Position numbers and translations under genes: made by a program. A stretch of DNA of 64,000 nucleotides from Oasisia sp. SBJ-2009 (taxonomy: Eukaryota > Annelida > Polychaeta > Sabellida > Siboglinidae). The DNA is taken from NCBI GenBank assembly GCA_964017155.1, contig OZ024855.1, forward strand, positions 6,482,208-6,546,207, written 5' to 3'. Below are positions 14,901 to 35,178 of this stretch, in pieces. The notes beneath the pieces were generated by a model. The model made no database searches. It saw only the letters and a program-made list of their open reading frames with translations, and was not told the DNA's origin. Each line of letters starts with the position of its first letter. Positions within the stretch are counted from its first letter, which is position 1.

Positions 14901-15700
14901 GCCGTTTGCGTTGATTTAACGTCTAAATGTTCAAATGTGTCATATCGTTTGGTTTTAGTCTTGCAGAATTTATATGCCGACTTATATAACAATCCGACAC
15001 CTCCTCCACGCTTCAACGAACGGCACTCACCAATGAAGCTGTAACCTGGCGGGGTTAATTCGTTGAGTACAGCACTCTTGTTCGGTTTGCACCATGTTTC
15101 GGTCAGAAACATTAAGTCAGCTTTTTGATCAATCATGTGTTCTTTCACTGTTACTGGTTTATTACAGACAGATCGAGTATTGAGGAGCACACACGTCACA
15201 GCACTGGTACGAGATCGATCAGAGCAGCTTCGCGCAGTGGTAGACCCATTACGCGATTCCGTGAAAGTCAGTGTAACCAAGTTAGCATTGTTTACACCAG
15301 TTTGTTTAGCAACATAGTTCCTCGTCGTTGTCACAATGGATGGAATTGGTTCTGGTGTACGCAGACGACACTGACCACCAGTGGTCCCTCTGCTGTGTGT
15401 TGGTGTTGCGTAAGAAATGTCCAATTGCTTCAGGTTACAATAGACTTCCCTGGAGACGCGCATGAGTGATTTCGTGGCTCGCTGACATAGTTGACGAAGT
15501 TGGTGACTTGTGTAAGCTATCACCATGGCGACGATTCAAGTTCACTGACAGCGCGGCAAATATAAAACTGAACGTTTCACATAAAATAACTAAAATCCAA
15601 GCAGCCAGACACTTCCAATTTGTAGCATCATAATCCACATACCTTCACTGTCACACACAATGTAAAATTTAAGTAGCGAACCGCGTATAAACGTACGATA
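11967..15700 (-). mobile_element. Non-LTR retrotransposon (Jockey/CR1/L2-like), apparently intact coding region
   Basis: A single long minus-strand ORF (12356-15526) is followed by an AT-rich 3' region ending in a short (TAT)n/(ATT)n tail at 11967-11985. Just before it is a segment reading ttttatatagcgcta (plus strand 11990-12004), followed by an imperfect inverted repeat around gcgctaattcc and ggatcgatgcgc. A microsatellite-like 3' tail without long poly(A) is typical of CR1/L2-type elements. The 5' limit near 15.7 kb is a guess. No separate ORF1 was found. The clade assignment is tentative. Confidence 0.8.
12356..15526 (-). CDS. Endonuclease/reverse transcriptase polyprotein of non-LTR element (1056 aa)
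   Basis: The N-terminal third is an apurinic-type endonuclease-like domain with LLNTRSVCNK, LTETWCKPN, GGGVGLLYK, VIIYRPPTTP, ILIVGDFNLH and SDHYSVIF in canonical order. The middle and C-terminal part is a reverse transcriptase with NYRPVSNIAFVGKVLEKV, LDLSSAFDTIDHEHLL, GVPQGSVLGPVMFTLY and the catalytic YHKYADDIQLYASY, then thumb and C-terminal segments ending in RKYLKTYLFSRHFN. The frame is uninterrupted over 3.17 kb, unlike every other element here, so it may be a recent insertion. The first ATG at 15526 is taken as start; about 100 residues precede the endonuclease motifs. It would nick target DNA and copy its own RNA into it. Confidence 0.93.
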   Translation of the reverse strand: MVIAYTSHQLRQLCQRATKSLMRVSREVYCNLKQLDISYATPTHSRGTTGGQCRLRTPEPIPSIVTTTRNYVAKQTGVNNANLVTLTFTESRNGSTTARSCSDRSRTSAVTCVLLNTRSVCNKPVTVKEHMIDQKADLMFLTETWCKPNKSAVLNELTPPGYSFIGECRSLKRGGGVGLLYKSAYKFCKTKTKRYDTFEHLDVKSTQTARPVRIVIIYRPPTTPIQSFLDEFATFVNEIAVTRQDILIVGDFNLHCELNDAPGVKALNDILAGNNLKQHVTEPTHMKGHMLDLVITRSSSSFVSSTTAYPSSISDHYSVIFRLSSASPVSARAVKQLRDFRGIDFALLETDLSSRLASVDTTLDVNTMVGQYEHAVLSTIDLHAPLTVRMKACRRKEPWYNDDIHEARALRRANEKRWRTTKLEVHRQIFVEHRTAVNNMIKRAKRAHYESVLSSLNQRTCFRVVNTLLKPPGTILPESSNTEALCNDFANYFAEKTRGIRMQIRTMPTNDEDCSDYDIDSDSQRLSSELDRLLPTSEEEIKNIIRLCSPKTCSLDSCPTDLLKKTVGVHVPYLVAIVNNSFKQGLFPVTLRTAIVKPLLKSDTLDKDLLKNYRPVSNIAFVGKVLEKVAVRRVLDHLTLNGLHEEYQSAYKMLHSTETALLRVQHDIASELDKNHAVLFVMLDLSSAFDTIDHEHLLTLLHDEYGVRETALSWFRTYLEDRTHCVQIDSKTSATIPLQSGVPQGSVLGPVMFTLYTTPMQRIFKRHGIKYHKYADDIQLYASYNPAKPGDQVETARRLTDCIGEVRRWMAVHMLKLNDEKTKMMIFTSKHHLKVYGGCSLTIGDDTVSPSHSIRNLGVHMDQHLTMTDHVTAVCAACNYHLYRLSSIRHYLTTEAAKSAVNALVTSRLDYCNSLLHNIPLTQTARLQRVQNNAARLITRTNKHDHITPVLKELHWLPVESRIAFKMLVMTFKCMNGLAPSYLAELVKPRKRDGRLRQNYAPTLHQGMTKKCVGDSAFGAAAPRLWNELPVNIRASGTLPIFRKYLKTYLFSRHFN

Positions 15701-16603
15701 ATATCAATAATAGTGGGAGACAATTACCCCGTGTGGCAGCTCAGGCGCGCACGAATACATCAGTATACACTAATATACTCTAATTAAAAATATCCTGATT
15801 ACACACCATCTAAGCTAGCTATTGGTTTTCTTTTTATAAATCTGAAACCAGGATATATTAAGCTTTCAGTTGGCACAAGAGACGTTTAAAAAAAGTTGAA
15901 TTTTTACCCCTCGTGTTACATTTCTGCCGTTTTCATGAGAATGAGCCATCTCCTATTTGTAATAGATGTCTTTATTCTTGAAATAAAAACACAATGTACA
16001 TGTTGTTTCAACGTCCGATTATTCATTATTTAAATAAACGTGTGTACATACCAGTAATTGTTGTCTGACATGTGTCAAGGAACAAGGGTCAAGGGTCATG
16101 GCAGACCAGCAAGAGTGACAACCAAGTAAACAGTGGAGAAAGATTCTAAATACCTAAATATAAAATGCCAATTGGTCATCTGGAAGTCTGAGTAGTTTGT
16201 TTGTTAATACTACAATCCAAGAAGGTTAAACCAGTGACAGTGAACCTACCAAAAGTATACTATTTAGATAATTTATACTAGTGTTTTGTGTCTTTGTGAA
16301 ACACACTGATATTAAATCCGACTGCACAGCAGAACTGATAATATTCATGAAGACTAGACCATTGTTGCCAATTGTATACACACACAATTATTATACACTG
16401 GAAGAACACAAAATCAACAATACAACTAGCCTGAACATATGTGACCATGAAATGAGCATTATTTTGTATTTTATGTGAACTCAGCATGTCCTTCCGTGTT
16501 ACATGTCCAATGATGTATAGCCAATGGAGCCGAGAAACCTTGAATCATTTGTGTGGTCAAAGACCCAATGTCAAAAGCCGGTGTTTGTCAGATGTTTAGT
16601 CAC
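15701..16603 (-). other. Spacer and probable EMC2 3' UTR
   Basis: No coding signal is recognised. The minus strand contains AATAAA at 15971-15976, about 630 bp beyond the EMC2 stop. The interval up to 16603 is therefore plausibly the EMC2 3' untranslated region. Confidence 0.5.
15971..15976 (-). terminator. Candidate polyadenylation signal for EMC2
   Basis: AATAAA on the minus strand, the only perfect hexamer noticed between the EMC2 stop and the non-LTR element. Use is not proven. Confidence 0.4.
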
Positions 16604-26673
<10,070 letters not shown>

Positions 26674-26845
26674 GTTGGAAATGATATATCGCGAGAATAG
26701 ACGAGAGCTTTCACGCATGCGCAATGAACTGTTACCATAGTGATTTAGGTAAACGTTTGGCACCGAGTAAAGAAACGGAAAGGTGCACTTTGCGTTGATT
26801 TTGGTCTTTCTACGTTTTGTATTTCGTTAAAGTTGATACGCAAAT
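26674..26845. promoter_or_regulatory. Divergent EMC2/DNALI1 promoter with cilia-type motifs
   Basis: Only 172 bp separate the two start codons. Seen: acgcatgcgcaat near 26713-26725, resembling an NRF1 site; GTTACCATAGTGAT at 26731-26744, a partial match to the RFX X-box (full first half-site, degenerate second); and GTAAACG at 26749-26755, like a forkhead/FOXJ1 core. RFX and FOXJ1 are the known activators of axonemal dynein genes, so these motifs probably serve DNALI1. No TATA box is evident. Motif function is inferred. Confidence 0.55.
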
Positions 26846-27337
26846 ATGATTCCACCAAATGCTTCGTTGGTGAAATATGACAACCCGGTGCTCGTCAGCC
26901 GAAACACAGACAAGAAAACACCGCGGGTACGATCACCGATAATCTTTTTAAAATATAAAAGTTCATACATCGCCCTACGCCGACAGAAGTGAACGCTGGC
27001 TCTAGTCGTCATGTTGACGCCTGTATTATTACTCTGAATAACTGATAATATTTGAAATTTCGTTTTATCGCTATCTATTCAGTTGCTTTCAGTAACTCAT
27101 ACTTAAACCGTTGTTAATGTTATTTTTACAACGAATAATTTGTCACCAAAATACTTTATTTACATTAACATTTATTTAAAGTTGTAGTAACAATGTGAAT
27201 GTCAACATGCTCTTTTAGCGTGACACTTTACCACCCAAAATTATTCTACATAGTTGTATCATAAACAAATCTTATATGCATGTAATGCTGCATTTATAAG
27301 GGAGTGTTTATCTCTATAAGGTTATGTTAGTAATCTG

Positions 27338-27390
<53 letters not shown>

Positions 27391-30300
27391 GTTTGGTAAA
27401 GTCTTAGAAAGCAGATGCTTGAAAAGAAGAGAACGACCTAGATTATGATGGAGAGATTGTGCAAGGAGAATGAGACGGAAAGACAGAAGGGTGTGGAAAT
27501 GATTGGTGGAGACAGTAGTGTAAGAACATTATAAAGGGGACGAAAATGAAAAATCAAGACCCAGCTTTAACGCCATCCTCCCTCTAGACATTCAAGGAAA
27601 CAAAAAGAGAACAAACTTGATTAACTGTGTGTGTGTGTGTGTGTGTTTTATAGGCCCGGGCTCTGAAGGTGAGTCCACAGCAGCCAACAGGTGCTGGCCC
27701 GGTGCCCAGCCCTCCCGCCAAGCAGAAGGTTGCAGCAACAGACGCCAAGGCCGCACAACAGACGGATGAAATACTCAATTCCATATTGCCCCCCAGGTAG
27801 GGTTCCTGAACCAGAAACAGTCATTTGAAATGTGTTTATCTCTATAACACACTATTTGAATACAAATGTTTAGTTTCATCACTGAAAAATACAATGCATG
27901 TTACTATTGTTTGAATACAGTTAGTGGCATATGTATTATATTATTGGGGACAAAATGTGAACCTATCATTTATGAATTACTTTAATTAATCGTATCCCCC
28001 TACTGTGGAAGTATCCCAGGCATAACTATTAATCATGTACACAGAGCACTATACACATTTGAGGAGCGGTGGTCACGCTGGAGAGCACTGGACTGTCAAT
28101 CGGGGGGACAATGGTTCAATCCCACCTACCGCCGTTTTGAGGCAATTTCGTTTACCTCACATTGCCTGTGTCTTTTGGAAGAGACACTAAAAGTCGGTGG
28201 TCCCTTCTATCTGGTGTCTATGCCAAGGGAAGTAAAAGATCCCACACAGGGGGTAAATGTGTAACCTGTAGTGGACTCACTAATTCTAGAGAAGGACAAC
28301 TCTGAAAACCAAGCTCGACAATACTCTAGCCATAAATGTGTGGCTAACATAGAGTGATGAGCTAACCACAAGAAGAAGAAGGATATATAATTATGCAACA
28401 CTTAAGGTCTTAGAAAGTCCACCCAAACTATTTCAGATAAATAAGACATCCACACACAGCACATGCACATTTTCTCACACTTACACATAGTTATTATGCA
28501 ATCTCTTAAGGACCCTACTTCCAAACAAATGTCAGAGATAACATGACATGGACATGTGTGACTCTGGCTGCCATCTGTGACAGGGAGTGGACAGAGAGCG
28601 GTCAGTTATGGGTCCAGCAGGTGTCCAGCACGCCAGCGACACGTCTTGATGTGGTCAACCTGCAGGAGGAGCTTGACCGCCGACTACAGCAACGCCAAGC
28701 TCGGGAGACTGGCATTTGTCCAGTCAGACGAGAACTCTACTCACAGTGCTTTGGTGCGTCCACATTTGTATTGCTAATATTATATACTGTTTTTATTGGA
28801 ATGTTGTCAACAATCTTTAATAATTCATATCATTATTATTAGTTCCTTATTTTATTGATATTTTGTCAGCAAAATATCAGCACATAGATATTGTGTCATA
28901 TTGTGCTGTTGTATGTTTTTAATTGTGTGTCTTTTAGTTGCATGCTGCCATTGCACATATCTAATATATTGCACATTATATCCACTTTGTGTCTTATTCC
29001 AATTATCAACACAATTACGGTTTGGTTTATGTGTACAAGTATCAGGTGTGTTGTATTTACCAAGTTGGATTGGTTTTTACTTAGCACTGTTTGTAATACA
29101 ATTAAACCGTAATATGTCATCATCAAACATTATTAATTCTAAAAAACATAAATAAAAATTCCCATCACTCGGTCTGATATTTACTCATTAAACAAATCTA
29201 TCCAAGATTTTTTTTTCACCACAACATGCAAGTAAGCCTATGTTTATATCTATCGGCTATAGGTGAATGGATTATCTAGTGATTGGGCAGCCAGTGTGAA
29301 TATGTTTAGAAACAGTCAACATGCACATCAGAAGGATAGGACACACAAAGACTGAACACACATAGGACTCTCAGTAAGCCAAAGGCTTCCTTGTCAATTG
29401 ATTTAAACATATTGTTCATCACCAACAGATGAACTGATCCGCCAGGTGACCATCAACTGTGCTGAGCGGGGCCTGCTGCTGTTGCGAGTTAGGGATGAGA
29501 TCCGGATGACGATTGCTGCGTACCAGACGCTCTACGAGAGCAGTGTAGCCTTTGGCATGCGCAAGGCCCTGCAGGCAGAGCAGGGCAAGGCAGACACAGA
29601 GCGCAAGGCAAGTCCCTCAATGCTTTCAGTTATCTAAAGCTTGTTCCTAATACTTCAGTGCCTGACATTCGGTGAAATGTCATGCAATTGCTATACACGA
29701 TAGAAAGTACCTGTATTACATTTTGCTGTATTCAGTTTCAATAAATTCATATTTGCCCAGTTTAATTTCAGCGATCATATAAATACTGCCCGCAAGCACT
29801 TGACGCCAGCACTTTATTGACAGATATAGGAAAATATGCTTTCTAAATGTGATTTGGAAAAGTAATGCATTTCTGGCCCTAATGCATAAATAATCAAGAT
29901 ATAAATTATTAGGTATGATTTGATTGTACTGCCTACGTGTGGCTGGCTGTTTCGTCGTGAGATGTAATGATGTTGTGTCCAACAGATCCAAGAGCTGGAA
30001 CAGGACAAGCGAGACTTGGAGCGACAAGTGAACGAGTTGAAGGCAAAGTGTGAGCAGATTGAGAAGCGCGCTGCAGAACAGCGCCAAGTGGAGGAGAAGA
30101 AACACACAGAGGAGATTCAGTTCCTCAAGAGAACCAACCAGCAACTCAAGGTGAGAGGGTCACGTCTTCAACGAATCAGTGCAGCCGGTTCAATTTGTGA
30201 AACATACCGTTTCGCAAACCAAACTAACAGAGTCACGTCTTCAACCACTTAGGGCAGATGGTTCAATTTGTTAAACAAGTCAAATTCGCAAACCAAAGTA

Positions 30301-30839
30301 ACATAGTCAGTTCTTCAAGAACCCACTGCAGATGGTTGAACATGTAATCACTAACTCAAAGGTCAGGTTTAAGAGAACTAAACTAGGTTGTTCAGTTTAT
30401 TAAGAAGGCAATCTATACATTAAGTCAGGTTTGGTTTCTCAAGAACCGTGCAGCAAGTCAAAAGAAGGAGGTTCATGTGTTCACTAACTCAATTGATGGC
30501 TACATTTGTAAAGAAAATAATTGGTAACAGGAAGGCTAGTTTTCTGTAAACTGCAATTAAAAGCAGGGGGCTGAGTTCTTCAACAGAGTCGTATAGGTGG
30601 CACATCCTTGTTATGTAAATCAGCAAGTAACTTTAACAAATATGTTAAATTTCTCAGAATTAAGCAGAGTAACCCAAAAAGAAGGAGCTTTCGGCCTTTT
30701 GTGACATAATCAGTAACTGTTAGTAACATTATGAAATTATTTTAGGTGGTTAGGGAGAAACCGATTCCTACATAATATTACCAAAAATATTGTTCTGTTT
30801 CAGACTCAGCTGGAGGGAATAATCGCACCAAAGAAGTGA
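26846..30839 (+). CDS. DNALI1: Axonemal dynein light intermediate polypeptide 1 (p28 family), 6 exons, 257 aa
   Basis: This is a light chain of inner-arm axonemal dyneins in motile cilia and flagella. Coding exons are 26846-26926, 27654-27796, 28584-28753, 29429-29607, 29986-30150 and 30804-30839. They total 774 nt with consistent phases; human DNALI1 is 258 aa. The N-terminus MIPPNASLVKYDNPVLVSRN, VQQVSSTPATRLDVVNLQ, QRQARETGICPVRRELYSQC, VTINCAERGLLLLRVRDEI, AAYQTLYESSVAFGMRKAL, a C-terminal coiled coil (about residues 180-245) and the end LEGIIAPKK are family hallmarks. Exon 2 encodes a variable Pro/Ala/Gln linker. Intron 4 has a GC donor (AAG then GCAAGT) with a normal AG acceptor. Intron 2 holds a SINE and intron 5 decayed tandem repeats. 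Expression is probably cilia-linked, given X-box and forkhead motifs upstream. Confidence 0.98.
27339..27388. repeat. (TA)n microsatellite
   Basis: About 25 TA units in DNALI1 intron 1. Confidence 0.95.
27405..27560 (+). mobile_element. Retroelement C-terminal remnant
   Basis: Conceptual translation gives a K/R-rich KKRERPRLWWRDCARRMRRK-like stretch reminiscent of the extreme C-terminus of non-LTR reverse transcriptases. It is short and degenerate, in DNALI1 intron 1. Confidence 0.4.
28062..28382 (+). mobile_element. tRNA-derived SINE in DNALI1 intron 2
   Basis: The head resembles a tRNA: ggagcggtggtcacgctgg then agagcactggact (A-box region) and GGTTCAATCCC at 28113-28123 (B box), ending ctaccgcc. 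A non-tRNA body follows, including tggaagagacactaaaagtc and aagtaaaagatcccacac. It ends in a short (aag)n tail near 28382. It would be transcribed by RNA polymerase III and mobilised by a LINE. Family not identified; target duplication unclear. Confidence 0.7.
29325..29400 (+). mobile_element. LINE 3'-end remnant
   Basis: ggactctcagtaagccaaaggcttcc resembles the 3' tail of the LINE fragment at 38122-38585 (gactctcgataagccaaagggcttcc). A short relic in DNALI1 intron 3. Confidence 0.5.
30151..30490 (+). repeat. Decayed tandem repeats directly after a DNALI1 splice donor
   Basis: Four to five diverged units of about 65-80 bp start at the exon 5 donor. The first two share tcacgtcttcaac, ggttcaatttgt and tcgcaaaccaaa. 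The third begins agtcagttcttcaagaac, resembling the exon 5 end attcagttcctcaagagaac. The relation to the exon is suggestive only. Confidence 0.55.
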
Positions 30840-31269
30840 ACAAGATAGAACTATGTCTTTATATATATACTGTACATGAACTGTCTGAACAAAGGAAATA
30901 CACAGCAAAAACCTACACATTGCATAACATCATAAACATTCTTCCACAAGACAACTCACAGTCGCTATATAGCCATTCCAAAAACATGAAAAAGAAAAAC
31001 AGAAATATCCCTGTGTAAGAACATAGATGAATATACATAAAGTATTCTTTGATGTACAATTGTTGTCTGATGCAAATCAGATTCATTCCTTTTTCTCATT
31101 TAGCATTGACTGCGATTGAGGATATGTTTAGCACAGAAATAAGTATAACTCCTGCGTCTTCCAGTCCAAGGTTAATTATAGGCAGTGGTGGTAGACATCA
31201 GTACAAGTATAATAGGCACCTGAACCTCCTGTAGTGAACTAATTTATTTGAAAATGGTCCTAATATAAA

Positions 31270-31310
<41 letters not shown>

Positions 31311-34300
31311 AGGTTAATTAGCTTGAGGCATTTGAAATGAGCTCAGTTATCAGTGCAAATAATTTGGGGGTGGGTGAGTGGAGATTTGGGGGCTGGTTAA
31401 TATCCGGTGCATCAAATTGGCCAACAATAATTTCTTACCAATGTGTGTATAGGTCAATGCTCCTGACTAGAAGGTGGGTCTCCTTTGAATGTGCATATGA
31501 TTTTTAGATATTTTAGTTTTCAAATCAAGGTGTGATCGCTTTGGTCCACCATGATAAACAGTGACTGCTCCCTTGGTCAAATGACGCTTAACACTGCTCT
31601 TATATATTGTAAGAATCACACAATAGATGATAAATTTCAAGAAGCATCAGCAATTAATACCATGGAAGATGTGTGAAAATTTGCATTCAGTGAAGACATG
31701 ATGACTTCTGTGCTAGACTGATACCATAGCTGAGAACTGTACAGTTGTGTTTGCCTTAATTAAACGTCTAAATATATTCATGGAAGACTGCGTATGAGTT
31801 TCTATCACAGGAACATTTATATTAAACCAACTCTGAGATCATATAAATAAAATGAATTACCTCTCAAGAAACTTTTTTGTTTTCCCAATATTTCAGTTGT
31901 CTTTCATTCAGCCTTCTTCAGTGGACTGAAGTTCCAGTTGTGTCACATGATTCATGACTTACATCGTGTGACACAAGCTGTAGTATGACCGACAGGATTT
32001 TCTGACCAATGTCTCTGTTTAAACCCTGTGTAGGTTGATGTCTGCTGTCGAAGGCTGTGAGAGACAGCGGAAATATTCGGAAAAATTAAAGGTTTCTTGA
32101 AGTAATTCATTTTATTTATAACATGAACAAAGAAAGCAGACCTTTACATTCGAAGAAAACTCTGAGATGGTTTAGTTGACGTATTATTGAGCACCGCATG
32201 GTACTGTTGGTTACTTTTCTGAGGAGAAATTCTTTATTTAGAAATAAAAAATTGACATACATTATATGAGAACATTTATAATATTGGCTAATTTTATCCT
32301 TGATATCAGTTTTAGTATTGAACAAATACTGTTTACAATCAGTTATGTAATTGTTTTATTTTCACTCGATATCATGCCCTCATTGAAACACACAGTACAC
32401 AAGCATGCACACATATAAACTCAGGTGTGCCAATGATGCATATAATAACATAATACTGTTCAATATCTAATAATTTGCCAAAGAAGCACCAAAATACATT
32501 ATTAGTAGAAGTTAAAGCATGTGACTGACATGTGTTGGGAGTTACAGCCACAGCTGGTGAATCAGGAGCTGACAATAGTAAACATGTCAACTAAGATACA
32601 GTTACCCAGTAGTTGTGATTATTCAGCAACTTCAACTACATGCTTGTACCCGTACACATATGGACTGCACAGACCTTCCATACATGGATTCTAATCATTT
32701 TTATTATAATATAATGCTATAAAAACCGCTCAAACATCCGATCTATCTTAGAACATCAACTGTCCAAACTTGTTTAATTAAATGAATCATTGTTTGGACA
32801 ATTTGATCATATGTAAATCACATATTATTTATGAACAACAACTTACACATGTAGAATTACGCCCCATTCTGTAAACTGTGTAAACGTGATAGGCAGATCA
32901 AAACATTAAGTTAAACAATGATCAAACTATATAAACAGACTGGTTATATTGACAATTTGAGCAGTCAAGGTATTCGAACAAGCACAGTTAAAAGTCACTA
33001 AGTTTAATTAATGCTGTCAGTCGAACAACTAAAGTTTGCACTACATTATGAATAACATGTTACGACATAATCAGTGAGAATCTGTATAGCTCGTATCGTA
33101 ACAGTGATATGTAACAAACATAATTATAACCAATTGATCAGGACAGCAGCTGTACTAACTATCACAATCAGATGCATGAAAACTGGCTTCAGACAAATTG
33201 ATAATCAATATAACCAACTCTGCAGTTAATCCTTCAACAAAGGACATGTTATGAAATTTAACAACGGCATAACAAGGGACGTGTTCACTGGCGTTCTATT
33301 CTGCTTGGCCATAAATGCACTCAATACACAATTAGGATTAACACAAGGTCATAACTGTTGGCTTTACTCACTGCTAAAGCTGTGACCTCTGTATGACCCA
33401 CACGAGTTGACCACACACCGTCAGTCGACTCATGTGACACTGTCTATTGTGTCTGCTTGATATTTCACATTCAGATTACGGACATAATCACACAAACACA
33501 ATGTTGTAGCCAGCCAACTGGGCCTCAAATCTAACAACCAAACACACTTTGTCATGTCAAATACAATTCGTAGTACACAGGCTTTTTTTTTTTAACAAGA
33601 ACATATTAAAATCATAATTAATAAAAGCTAAACGCATGTAGCCAATGGCACTTTGTACACAAAACTCTGGCAGGGAACCAGCAGGGGAAACATGGACACC
33701 AATGCACTACGAATCATTAACAAAAACTACTGTTTAGCCATTAGTCTTGCTTTTACTGTCAGACTTCTGTTTCAGCCAGCGAGTTAACATAACATGTCCT
33801 ATAAACTGATGACGTTTGGTCATGAGTAACAGATTGCATGCACATTTATATTATCCTAGGACAATACTTTTGTTTAGAATCAGGAACCTTCTGTCCAAAG
33901 CAGGATCCTGGAATGTCAGTACACCAAGCCCATTCACAACAGTTCACGACAACATCATTTCAACTTACTTTGAAACAAATGTATTCCATCCACATTAAGC
34001 ACACTGTTCTCACTGACAACATCTCATCAATACCTCAATATATTATTTATCCATATTGCACATTCACATACTACCCCGGTACTGAGTGTATTGACAAGAA
34101 CAATATACTTAATAGATGATACATGAACCATACGTTGCAATCGCTGCTAGCTCTATATAGCTATTTAGATTAGACATTCATTTTCATGTTTAATATTCCT
34201 TCATGACAGAAGACTCATGATATTTTAGAATAAATTTGATATTAATGTCAATGGTGAATAACATAATAGTAATTGGACATGCCAATTTGATTGATACCAT

Positions 34301-34410
34301 CATAATATATTTATATTCTAAGTAGTTCATTAAATACAAGAAATGGTGGAATGTTACACCATAACCTATGAGCACATTTTCAATACATAAAAATAAGTTC
34401 AATTCTACAG
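30840..34410. other. Intergenic region between convergent DNALI1 and HMGCL
   Basis: No conserved coding sequence is recognised. It contains a (TA)n tract at 31273-31308, an inverted-repeat element at 31842-32120, and otherwise AT-rich unique-looking sequence. The first part probably includes the DNALI1 3' UTR, but no polyadenylation hexamer outside the inverted repeat was found. Confidence 0.6.
31842..32120. mobile_element. Short inverted-repeat element (MITE or foldback)
   Basis: The left arm tataaataaaatgaattac...aagaaac (31842-31895) is matched by its reverse complement at 32066-32120 over roughly 50 bp with few changes. The centre contains a second inverted pair, gttgtgtcac and gtgtgacacaa. 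Total about 280 bp, with no coding capacity. The superfamily is unknown. Confidence 0.75.
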
Positions 34411-34416
34411 TTTATT
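34411..34416 (-). terminator. Candidate polyadenylation signal for HMGCL
   Basis: AATAAA on the minus strand, about 120 bp beyond the HMGCL stop codon. Confidence 0.6.
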
Positions 34417-34537
34417 TTGAAACTAATTGTTGTATAATTATGAAAAAAATATATAAGATTCTTATTTGAAATGACCAATTGACATCAAATACGGCTATGT
34501 GCCCTCTTGTAAAAATAGGCCTTGGATAGTTGCCCAT

Positions 34538-35140
34538 CTATAGATTTGATTTCGCCTTAGCCTGGCCAACCTTGGACTGAGTTGATCGTTGCAAGACATC
34601 GGATATGAACAGTCCAGTGGAAATCACTTTGTCTATGTTGATTCCCTGCAAGAAGAATACACGGACTTGAAAGACACAGCAAAAACACCGTTCAACAACA
34701 ACAAACATTTAATGTGGAACTAACAACTAATGCAATAAATAGAATTACTCATATTCACATATATCTAGTATATCATAAGATGCATGATATTTCCAATGTG
34801 TTAGTATTTAGAGAGATATGACGATACATTAAAGGATTTATACACCAAATAGACAATGTATAAAGCATCCAATCTCATATAGATTTACAATGTGTTTAAA
34901 ACACCTAATAGAGTATGTACAGATATGGAGGAAGATAATCTATCCTTGCAATGGATTCAAGGATGCCCACAAGAACCTAGCAAGCATTAACAGCTCTATA
35001 CTAAAACATAGTCACCTATCTACAACTCTACAAGTTCTTGTTTTCAAAGTTAGCCTTAACAGTTAAATCCCAAACAATGACCAGTTTAACTATGCAAAAC
35101 CACATATAAACAGCTTGTCATGAACATCACTGTCAAAACA

Positions 35141-35178
<38 letters not shown>

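Noticed and set aside
28062..28140. Functional tRNA gene
   Set aside because: A and B boxes are present but the cloverleaf is not convincing and a SINE body follows; called a tRNA-derived SINE.
31846..31851. DNALI1 polyadenylation signal
   Set aside because: AATAAA lies in the arm of an inverted-repeat element 1 kb downstream; cannot be assigned without transcript ends.
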